From positions 1,686,501 to 1,750,500 of the forward strand of contig NC_059564.1 in assembly GCF_905220415.1 (NCBI RefSeq): 64,000 bases of DNA, written 5' to 3'. The notes below the pieces were generated by a model. That model saw only the letters and a list, made by a program, of their open reading frames with translations. It searched no databases and had not been told where the DNA came from. The translations under genes were made by a program, and so were the position numbers. The DNA is from Colias croceus. Its lineage: Eukaryota; Arthropoda; Insecta; Lepidoptera; Pieridae. Shown here piece by piece: positions 35,871 through 47,800 of the stretch. Every line of letters starts with the position of its first letter. Position 1 is the first letter of the stretch.

Positions 35871-38800
35871 AATTTTTTTAATCACATATTTGGGTTTGGT
35901 ATCGATCCAGTAACACCCCCTGGTATTTATTTTTTCAATATTTTCTATGTACAGAATTGACCCTTCTACAGATTTATTATATGTATAGATAAGATTATTG
36001 TAGTGTGTAAGTATGTTATAGTTCAGGATACATCGCCCATTTTTGAAAGTGACTACTATCAAGCTAATTTTCCGTTTGTAGCTTTATTTTGATGAGACGC
36101 CCAATAATTTCGTGTACGAAAGTCTCGATTGTGGTAGCTAACAGAGATAATAAGGATAAAAAATTTTGATTTGATGGTTCTCAAATATTTATTACTAACT
36201 GAATTATTTTTTTGTTCAATCTCAAGATAATTACCTAAATTATTCGAAAAAATATTTGTCCTACAAAATCTATGGTTGGTTCAAAGAGTCCCCCTTTCCA
36301 AAGTTTATCGATAACGAGGTCATCATAAATGATTACTAACAAGCTGAGTTTTTGTTTTCACTTAATTAATGTTTATATAATTCAACAGACATATTGTCCT
36401 ACAAATTGCGTAATAAATATTTGAGAACCATCAAATCAAAAAATTTTATCCTTGTTATCTCTGTTAGCTACCACAATCGAGAGTTTCGTACACGAAATTA
36501 TTCGGTGTCTCATCAAAATAAAGCTACAAACGGAAAATCAGCTTGATAGTAGTCACTTGCAAAAATGGGCGATGTATCCTGAACTATTATAGCTATCCTG
36601 ATTGTTGCACCATTTATTATGTAGACGCGTCACCCCATTATAATGATATTTGAACAATAATTAATAATCTGATCGATTTTCCTTAGGGACAAGTATGTGA
36701 TTAGCCTTCTGTGTCCTACCAGACCGATACATTTTTTTTTTCGTCTCCACCGGGAATCGAACCCAGGTGCTTCGCTCACGCGTCAACCACTGTACCAAAG
36801 AGGCGGTCTTATTATTTTATTATTTATAGCAACAACAATACATCTGAAAGTTTCAACTCTATACCTATCACGGTTTATGAAATACAGGCTGTATTGACAT
36901 ACGGACAGACTATGAAATATTCGTAATAAGACCCTTTCGAACCTGGACCCTAAAAATAATATACAGACAAACGATAATCTTTTTAAAATAACCTAAATTT
37001 TGGCGCTATGCTCAACAATTTAGGGCTTAAAGTCACTAATATTTGCACTCCTAACAGTTCATTTAATTATATAATCAAATCACTTGATCATTTTAGCTTT
37101 AATAAGAATAATATTGTAATTATACTATATGGAGATAGTTTAAATATAAAAAATAAGGATATTGATGTAGGATTTCAAAAAATGTTGGAAATTAGTAGTC
37201 AGACTAAATGTAAATTTATGTTGTGTACATTGCCGTACCTACCTGGTTTGACACAAGAACAAAATAGATTAATTCATAATATGAATTTAAAATTGTATAA
37301 TGTAACAAATCATCATCGTGATGCATTTCTTTACTTTGACATTAATTTGTGTATTAAATCTTTTACTTTGACAAAGAATACAGTGTATCTGCCATCTAGA
37401 TATAAGCGAGAACTTGCTATGTTAATAGCATATAATATTAACCAGTCTGGTACATGTTTGTTATCAGACCCTGGATCTACTATAATTTTATGTAGTAGTA
37501 ATAATAATTATATACACCAACCTTGTGTTGACAGAAAATCTAGCCCTAAGCTAGATTTAAACTAGTATATAAGACAACAGCTAAGCAGACTTTTTCTATT
37601 GTACATCAAAACATTCAAGGCTTGGCTAGCAAATTATTAGAAATAGAATTATTTTTAAATCATAATAGAATTAAGGTTTTTTGTGTAACAGAACATTGGC
37701 TTAAACAATGTCAGTTGGTAATAAATATTGATAATTATACATTAAAAAGTATATACTTCAGGACATATGCTATTCATGGAGGTTCTCTTATTTTTGTACA
37801 CAATAGTGTAAAATGTAAAGAACGAACTGACATTGTTAGTCTTTCTGTAGAACGGACCATTGAACTGTCCTGTGTTGAACTGGAGCGTTACATTATTGTT
37901 TGCGTTTATAGACCCCCTTCCAGTGACTATAATATGTTTGAGACAGTCATGGAAGAAATATTAAAGCGTTTAAGTAGGAGTAAAAAAAAAGTTATAGTAT
38001 GTGGTGATTTTAATATTGATATACTTTTACAAACACAAACGGCTACACGAATTGTTAATTTGTTTCAGTCATTTAATCTGTATAAACTTTTTAATGAACC
38101 CACACGAATTACACCTACTTCTGCAACCTGTATTGATAATATATACTGCGACTGCTTCTGTTTAGAGAAAAATATTCTCAATACACTCACTTCGGATCAC
38201 TGTGGCCAGAAAGTAGTTTTTGAATGGGATTGCTTACCTGAATTTAAAAGAATTAATGTTAGGCCTATAAGTAAAAAAGGCATTAATAAATTTAGAGATA
38301 ATATTAATAAAAACCTGCCCGTACTGAATGATCAATCCTGTAATAATAATCCTTGTGAAATGTTTAAAAATCTTTTCAATTTAGTTCATAATGAATTTGA
38401 AAAAATATTTAAAGTTAAATCTTTAAATATTACCAAGGATTTACCATTTAGTAAATGGGCGACACCTAGCATACATAGGTGTAGGATCGTTCTTTATGAG
38501 TTATATGGTATGAAGCAATATAATAAAGACCCATCTTTTCTTAGTTATGTTAGAAATTACTCAAAAACTTTTAAAATTGTTTGTTTTACTGCGAAGCGAT
38601 TGTATATCAGAGATAAAATACGCGAATCGGATAATAAAGTTAAAACAGTTTGGTCTATTATTAATGGTGAAATGGGTAAAAGCAAATCAAGTAATACTAT
38701 AAAACTTGTAAATAATGACAGGGTTATTGACAAAAGTGCTGATGTTGCGCTTGCTTTTGAAGAATTCTTCAGTAGTGTCCCTGTTACTATTACTAATAGT

Positions 38801-41800
38801 TTAAATTCGTCTTCAGCACTTGCAGAAACCTTTTTGAGGGACCATGTTGCGGGGTGCAGTACATTATTTGAATTACGACACGTAACTGCTAGTGATATTG
38901 TTACTGCCTTTAAGACGCTTAATCTAAAAAATACTTGTGATCTTTGGGGAATGTCCGTAAATTTAGTTAATAATATCATAGAAAATATTGCGAAAAATTT
39001 AGCTTTTATATTTAATAAGTGTTGTGACTATGGTACATTTCCTAATTTACTAAAGCTTAGTAAAGTTATACCTCTATTTAAGAAGGGCGATCAAGAAGAC
39101 TGTAACAATTATAGACCTATCTCTATTTTACCAACATTAAGTAAGGTATTCGAGAAGTTAATATTAAACCAACTGAGTAGTCATTTTGCATCTAATGATT
39201 TACTGCACACCAAACAGTTTGGTTTCACAAAGGGGCGCTCAACCACAGATGCTGGGGTTGCACTTCTAACACATATATATAAAGCATGGGAAAACTCAAA
39301 AAATGCTCTGGGGATATTTTGTGACCTCTCCAAGGCATTTGACTGCGTTGAACATTGTACTTTGTTACGTAAACTTAATCACTATGGAATTAAAGGAAAA
39401 GCACAGAACCTCATAGCGTCATACCTGCATGATAGGATACAGACTGTAGTTGTTAATGGAGAACGTTCTAGCGGTGCGTCAATTAACATTGGTGTTCCAC
39501 AGGGGTCAATTTTAGGTCCCTTCTTGTTCTTGGTATATATCAATGATCTTCCCTATTATTTGCAGGATAGGTGTGAAATAGTTCTGTTTGCAGATGATAC
39601 CTCATTAATTTTTAATGTGGATAGGCATGACCCAAATGTTGACGAAGTGAACAGTGCTCTTTTACACATATCTGAATGGTTTAATGCCAATAATTTATTA
39701 TTAAATGCTAAAAAAACCACTTGTGTTGAATTTTTACTTCCTAACGTAAAAAAGTTGAACAGAGATATTACCTTGAACGGGGAGGTATTGCATCCTACTG
39801 AGTCTACTGTATTTCTAGGGTTAACATTGGACGAGAAACTACAGTGGGGAGCCCATGTCAACACCGCTGCAGGTAAGCTCAGTTCAGCTGCATATGCAGT
39901 CCGAAAAATAAGGCAACTCACCGATGAAGATACGGCTAGACTGGTTTATTTCAGCTACTTTCATAGCATTATGTCCTATGGAATTCTACTGTGGGGCAGG
40001 GCTGCAGATATAGAAACTATATTTATCTTACAGAAAAGAGCCATTCGCTCTATATATAATTTACGTGCTCGGGATTCACTAAGAGATCATTTTAAGAATA
40101 CTGGTATCCTTACTGTACCATCACAGTATATATTTAATAATATTTTGCATGTACACAAAAGCTCCGACTTACACACAAGAGTAGGAGATAGACACGATTA
40201 TGGCACAAGGAACAGGAATAGAATTGAAATGCCATTTTTCCGATTAGCTAAAGTTAAAAATTCATTTATGGGTCAAGGTATACGCTTTTACAATAGAATT
40301 CCTCACAATATTAAAGAGTTTAGTAGTTCTCAATTTAAAACTTATATAAAAAATGTATTAGTTCAGAGAGCGTACTACAATATTCAGGAATATATGGACG
40401 ATAAAAACCCATGGAGGGTTGTCGCGTAAAAACCACAAGACAGTTCATTGGCATATTATGATATATTATGTAGTTAGATATAAGTTTCATATATTGTAAT
40501 ATTTACATGATTTTAAAAGAGCAACTATGGAGTTTCTTGCCGATTCTTCTCCATAGATCACTGCTTTCCGAATCGGTGGTAAATGTTAAAATAATTATGT
40601 AATGACGATTCGAAAGTGCTACTAAATAGTAGTCTAATTGAATAAATGAATGTTTGAGTTTGAGTTTGAAAAATATTTATTTATTTATATGCGAAATTTA
40701 TTTACAGCTACCCCCATTCAAATAAGACAGAGACAGTTCTCCTTACAGACATCTACCCCCAATAAAAATATGAATCTTGTACCCGCCACGCCAGGGGTTG
40801 TTTTTAATGGACCAAGATTGAGGGTGAGTTTTTTTTTTTATTAAATACTATGTTAAAATCTTTTGTGGTTATTGTTATATATTTATCCATGAAAAAAAAA
40901 ATGGTTGTCTGTAAAGTCGGTTTACAGACAACCATTCCTACCAGTCCTGCTGCAATACGACCAAGCTGGGATCGATCAAAAAAGGCGACAACACTCTTAC
41001 AAAAACACCAGCTGAGACGGAAGCTGTTCTGATGCAGACACACTTCCCCGGCTGCAAATTCATACAACGACATGAAAGGAAAGATACGGCAACCCACACA
41101 CCATGTGAGGACAACTGGAGTACTGCTGAGCTCATAGTCAGTAAGGAAAAAGTACAATGGGCAATCGACAGCTTTCAAGCATACAAGGCACCTGGTCCAG
41201 ATGGTATATACCCAGCTTTATTACAATGGGGGGGACCGATACTCACGTCTCATCTATCTGCCATTCTGACATCCAGTCTTGCTCACGGCTATATACCGAC
41301 CAGCTGGAGGACTGTTGACGTTATTTTCATTCCTAAACCAGGGAAAACAGACTACACGGATGCGAAAGCCCACAGACCTATCAGCCTCACATCCTTTTTA
41401 CTTAAAACACTGGAACGGCTATGTGATAGACACATTAGAGATACTGCCCTCGCGCGTTTTCCACTACATCGGAACCAACATGCCTACAGCCATGGTAAAT
41501 CTACCGATTCGGCCTTACACTGTGTGGTGTCCAAAATAGAAGAAGCCCTCCAAGAAAAATCAATGTGCCTGGGCACTTTCGTAGACATTGAGGGAGCTTT
41601 CGATAAGACACACTACTCAAGTATACAAAACGCCCTATCACAGCATGAGGTTAACCCCACAGTAGCCTCATGGATTATAAACATGCTAGGCAGTAGAGAG
41701 ATACAACTTAGCAAGGATAAATCAAAGAAAGTGCTGGTCACCAGAGGCTGCCCACAAGGGGGAGTTCTTTCACCGCTCCTGTGGAACCTAGTTGTAAACG

Positions 41801-44800
41801 ACTTGATCAGCACACTAAACAAAAACAAATTCCATACCATTGGATATGCAGACGACCTAGTAATACTTATCTCTGGTAAGTTCACGAGTGTTGTCTGTGA
41901 AATTACACAGAGAGCTCTATCGATAGTTGAGCGCTGGTGCAACAAATATGACCTTTCAGTGAACCCGCGCAAGACGGAACTTGTTCTATTCACCAACCGA
42001 CGCCTTCTAGGAAGCTACCAGCTACCAAAGCTATTTGGCTCCGTACTTCAGTTATCGAAAGAGGTTAAGTACCTCGGGATTACCTTAGACGATAAACTTA
42101 ACTGGAACAAACACCTTGAAAACAAGATCGAAAAAACAAGCATTTCTTTCTGGCAATGCCACAAAATGATTGGTAATAGATGGGGGCTCTCCCCGAAAAT
42201 CACAATGTGGCTCTACAAAAGCGTCATAAGACCAATGCTAACCTACGGCTCTGTGGTTTGGTGGCCAAGGACACAACAATCGGCGGCTATAAGCAAACTG
42301 CAGAGATTTCAAAGACTCGCCTGTCTGGCAATCACTGGCAGCATGAGCACAACACCAACTGCTGCGATTGAGGCAATGCTCGACCTGCCACCCCTACATC
42401 TTTTTGTAAGACAAGAAGCTCTAGCGACAGCTGTAAGGTTAAAGACACAAAACCTCTGGAGAATGTTGCCTACAGCACACAGTAAGATCTTAACTATAGC
42501 AGCTGAGAAGGAGTCCTCACTCCTTGCCATAAGTGATAAGATCCCAAAGCAATTCATCTTTGACAAGAAATATAAGATACAGCTACGTGAATACACGTCA
42601 GAACACAACAGCGTTGAAGACCTTCTAATCTTCACGGACGGGTCCAAGACTGGAAATGGTACGGGTGCTGGGGTCTTCTCTGAGGACCTAAACATTAACA
42701 TCTCGCACCCCTTGGGACCCCATAATACAGTCTTTCAGGCTGAATGCCTAGGACTTCTACTTGCAGCTTCGGCCATAATTAAAAGAAATGTAACAAACTA
42801 TTCGATTCGGATCCTATCGGATAGCAAAGCAGCACTCATGGCAATCAAAAGCCATGAAATCACTTCAGGGTTGACCCTTGAGTGTCACTTAGCCCTAACT
42901 AAGGTATGTGACCTGGGAAATTCCCTAGTATTACAATGGATAAAAGGACACAGTAGCTCACGTGGAAACGATGCTGCTGATATACTAGCCAGAAGGGCAT
43001 CTGAAACACCGGTCATGGGACCTTTTCCCATTATACCGCTACCTGCTAGCTGGACCCGGATGATGATTACCCAGCTCACTAGCACTGCTCAGAGAGCGGA
43101 ATGGTCAAGCAGATCTGACTGCAAGCAAGCCAGAGAAGCCCTACCGGACATTGACTCGAGACTTGCACGTCGGCTTCTCAACCTACGTAGAGTGCAACTA
43201 CGTGTAATAACAGGGACCCTCACAGGGCACGGCCCCTTTAACAAACATCTCTTTAATCTAGGGATCACAGACAGTCCGCTATGCAGAGCATGCATGGCGA
43301 CCGAGGAAACGGCAGCCCACGTCATCATGGAATGTAAGGGGGTTGCGGAGTACAGGGCAAGATACCTGGGGTCTCCTGGGTCCCTCCCCGAAGCCTTTGG
43401 CAGCCCTCACAAGCTGCTTGGCTTCATGGAGGAGCTCGGGTGGTTTCAGTTTTAGCTGGTTTCCCCCACCTCCCTCTCTCACGCAAAATAGGCGCTTGAC
43501 GTCGAGTTGCGGAGAAATGCCCGTCTATTATTATATGTATAAAGTCGGTTTACTCATTTACTGACGATAGTTGAACGTGACAGCGTCCGATTGTGCTTCT
43601 TTGTCGCTCGTTCCGCGCTCTCGCTTGCACTTCAAGTCTTACGGAACGCCTCAGAGCGAGGTAACGCCGCATGAGTCATGTTTTTTCGTGCCTGCAGCCG
43701 GCTTTATCGAATTATAAGACGTTGTCACGTCAAAAAGTAGATAAAAGCCGTCTTTACAGTTTTATCCTGTTAATCCAAGTTACCCTCTATATGTGTGCTA
43801 AATTTCATTGTAAACGGTTCAGTAGTATTTGCGTGAAAGAGTAACAAACACACACATACATACTTTCGCATTTATAATATTAGTAGGAAGGATAGGATTA
43901 GTAGGAGTAGGATATTACAAGATATTTTAATATTGTTTTATGTATGTTTAACTTAATTTTTCAGGCGGATCAGTTACCACGCCCGCTACCGGACAGCAAT
44001 AGATCCGCGTTGGATAAAGTTGTGGATTATTTACTGAAGGACGGACCAAATTATCGAATGGCGCTCATATGCACTGAATGCTTTTCGCATAATGGTGAGA
44101 ATATTTTTTAATTTACACTACGTCTTGTACTTTTAATTTTAAACCACTTGTTGTCTAATATAAGATATAAGAGCTAGCGCACAAGAGCAACTTTTGTCTC
44201 CGCAATGGGAGAGACAAAATAGTTGCGGAGACAAAAGTTGCTCTTGCGCGCTTGCTCTTATTTGTATATTGTCATGAAATTAAAAGCCGGTTGACTTATA
44301 GTATCGACTTTAACATATTATAATACCGAGTTTCTCTTTGCGATTTTGTCCCCTAAATCAAATTGAATCCTGATTCTGACCACGACCCTAAATTTGATTA
44401 TCACTGACTCTGACCACGACCCTCTGATTTTAACTGATCATGAAGCCGAATTTTATTCTGATTTTCACTGCTCCCGAATCCGACCCTAATTCTTAATCCT
44501 CTTTCTTGCTAATGAACATTATTGAAGTGAAACTTCTTTATCGGGGTTGGAAAAAAAATTAGTGTAACATTTTTCCGTTACGCGCCATCTTTTTCTTATA
44601 CCTACCACGCGTGATACGACGTATTTCTGTAAAGTTGCATATAGTAAAATTTTTATTGAAAAATAAGGTCATAAAGAAGTTTCACTTCTTACGTGTGTAC
44701 ACTAGTACACGCACACATTTTTATTTTATATTATTTACTTACAGGCATGGCGATGATAGAAGAATTCGACTATGTCTCGTACAAATGTGCATACTGCGGC

Positions 44801-47800
44801 AAACTGAACCCGGCGCGCAAGCAGCGGCCCGCCGCGCCCGCGCTCACCGCACACCGCGCGCTCGCATACCACGCAGCCGGTGAGTAGTATACACAGACAT
44901 ACAGACAGACATACACACAGATATACACAGACATACAGACAGACATACACACAGATATACACAGACATACAGACAGACATACACACAGATATACACAGAC
45001 ATACAGATAGACATACACACAGATATACACAGACAAAAAAAAAGACGTGTGTCACTCGGGGACATACACAAAGATATACACAGACAAAAAAAGACGTGTG
45101 TCACTCGGGGACATACACAAAGATATACACAGACAAAAAAAAAGACGTGTGTCACTCGGGGACATACACAAAGATATACACAGACAAAAAAAAAAAGACG
45201 TGTGTCACTCGGGGACATACACAAAGATATACACAGACAAAAAAAAGACGTGTGTCACTCGGGGACATACACAAAGATATACACAGACAAAAAAAAAGAC
45301 GTGTGTCACTCGGGGACATACACAAAGATAGACACAGACAAAAAAAAGACGTGTGTCACTCGGGGACATACACAAAGATATACACAGACAAAAAAAAAGA
45401 AAGACATGTGGCACTCGGGGACATACACACAGATATACACAGACAAAAAAGACGTGTGTCACTCGGGGACATACACACAGATATACACAGACAAAAAAAA
45501 GATGTGTGGCACTCGGGGACATACACAAAGATATACACAGACAAAAAAAGAAGACGTGTGTCACTCGGGGACATACACAAAGATATACACAGACAAAAAA
45601 AGAAGACGTGTGTCACTCGGGGACATACACAAATATATACACAGACAAAAAAAGACGGTTGTCACTCGGGGACATACACAAAGATATACACAGACAAAAA
45701 AAAAGACGTGTGTCACTCGGGGACATACACAAAGATATACACAGACAAAAAAAAGACGTGTGTCACTCGGGGACATACACAAAGATATACACAGACAAAA
45801 AAAAGACGTGTGTCACTCGGGGACATACACACAGATATATACAGACAAAAAAAAAAGACGTGTGGCACTCGGGGACTGCCGCGGTAAAGCTATTGCATGC
45901 TATGCCTTCAAGCCACACCTCCGCCCGTCGGAGTGGGGAGCGTGAGGTTTTTTCGTTACGGAATTTCTCGATTCGGTCCCCGCGCTCAAGGCCCGCGATA
46001 GAAGCTATGCAATAGCTTAACATATACTGTTGGCATTAGTCTATAATAGACAATGTAATATTAATTAAGTTGGCAACACTCCATCTTGTAACAATATGTC
46101 TATGTCCGTCCATTACTACTGTACTGTTATATTGTAAAAGTCGGTTAAAATAAAACTCCACATCTAAAAGTATTTGCTGTTTATTATTTCAACTACATAT
46201 ACATGACACATATGCACACATAAGCACACACGCATGCTTCACGCACACGCGTATGATATAGACAAAAACACAGATGTACTTGACACACAAGCTTTGTAGT
46301 AATAATAATAATAATAGACGGGCATTTCTCCGCAACTCGACGTCAAGCGCCTATTTTGCGTGAGAGAGGGAGGTGGGGGAAACCAGCTAAAACTGAAACC
46401 ACCCGAGCTCCTCCATGAAGCCAAGCAGCTTGTGAGGGCTGCCAAAGGCTTCGGGGAGGGACCCAGGAGACCCCAGGTGTCTTGCCCTGTACTCCGCAAC
46501 CCCCTTACATTCCATGATGACGTGGGCTGCCGTTTCCTCGGTCGCCATGCATGCTCTACATAGCGGACTGTCTGTGATCCCTAGATTGAAGAGATGTTTG
46601 TTAAAGGGGCCGTGCCCTGTGAGGGTCCCTGTTATTACACGTAGTTGCACTCTACGTAGGTTGAGAAGCCGACGTGCAAGTCTCGAGTCAATGTCCGGTA
46701 GGGCTTCTCTGGCTTGCTTGCAGTCAGATCTGCTTGACCATTCTGCTCTCTGAGCAGTGCTAGTGAGCTGGGTAATCATCATCCGGGTCCAGCTAGCAGG
46801 TAGCGGTATAATGGGAAAAGGTCCCATGACCGGTGTTTCAGATGCCCTTCTGGCTAGTATATCAGCAGCATCGTTTCCACGTGAGTTACTGTGTCCTTTT
46901 ATCCATTGTAATACTAGGGAATTTCCCAGGTCACATACCTTAGTTAGGGCTAAGTGACACTCAAGGGTCAACCCTGAAGTGATTTCATGGCTTTTGATTG
47001 CCATGAGTGCTGCTTTGCTATCCGATAGGATCCGAATCGAATAGTTTGTTACATTTCTTTTAATTATGGCCGAAGCGGCAAGTAGAAGTCCTAGGCATTC
47101 AGCCTGAAAGACTGTATTATGGGGTCCCAAGGGGTGCGAGATGTTAATGTTTAGGTCCTCAGAAAAGACCCCAGCACCCGTACCATGTCCAGTCTTGGAC
47201 CCGTCCGTGAAGATTAGAAGGTCTTCAACGCTGTTGTGTTCTGACGTGTATTCACGTAGCTGTACCTTATATTTCTTGTCAAAGATGAATTGCTTTGGGA
47301 TCTTATCACTTATGGCAAGGAGTGAGGACTCCTTCTCAGCTGCTAAAGTTAAGATCTTACTGTGTGCTGTAGGCAACATTCTCCAGAGGTTTTGTGTCTT
47401 TAACCTTACAGCTGTCGCTAGAGCTTCTTGTCTTACAAAAAGATGTAGGGGTGGCAGGTCGAGCATTGCCTCAATCGCAGCAGTTGGTGTTGTGCTCATG
47501 CTGCCAGTGATTGCCAGACAGGCGAGTCTTTGAAATCTCTGCAGTTTGCTTATAGCCGCCGATTGTTGTGTCCTTGGCCACCAAACCACAGAGCCGTAGG
47601 TTAGCATTGGTCTTATGACGGTTTTGTAGAGCCACATTGTGATTTTCGGGGAGAGCCCCCATCTATTACCAATCATTTTGTGGCACTGCCAGAAAGAAAT
47701 GCTTGTTTTTTCGATCTTATTTTCAAGGTGTTTGTTCCAGTTAAGTTTATCGTCTAAGGTAATCCCGAGGTACTTAACCTCTTTCGATAACTGAAGTACG

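Larger units (their letters stand above)
36960..40671 (+). mobile_element. CR1/Jockey-superfamily non-LTR retrotransposon, 5' truncated
   Basis: It carries the end of ORF1 (37008-37565), a complete-looking ORF2 (37622-40429 and slightly upstream) and a 3' UTR ending in TTTGAG repeats (40651-40670). The same 3' end is found at 12848 (+) and 61528 (-). The 3' tail stops about 36 bp before the Lunapark exon 5 acceptor. The exact 5' border was not identified. Confidence 0.8.

Noticed and set aside
38557..38979. Antisense frames inside LINE ORFs (also at 39556-39921, 42309-42701, 49400-49954 and others)
   Set aside because: Shadows of the reverse transcriptase and endonuclease reading frames.
44880..45945. 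Long open frames (up to 335 codons) and a CRISPR-like repeat pattern
   Set aside because: They are by-products of a 50-bp minisatellite without stop codons. Units are directly adjacent with no unique spacers, and the genome is an insect's.
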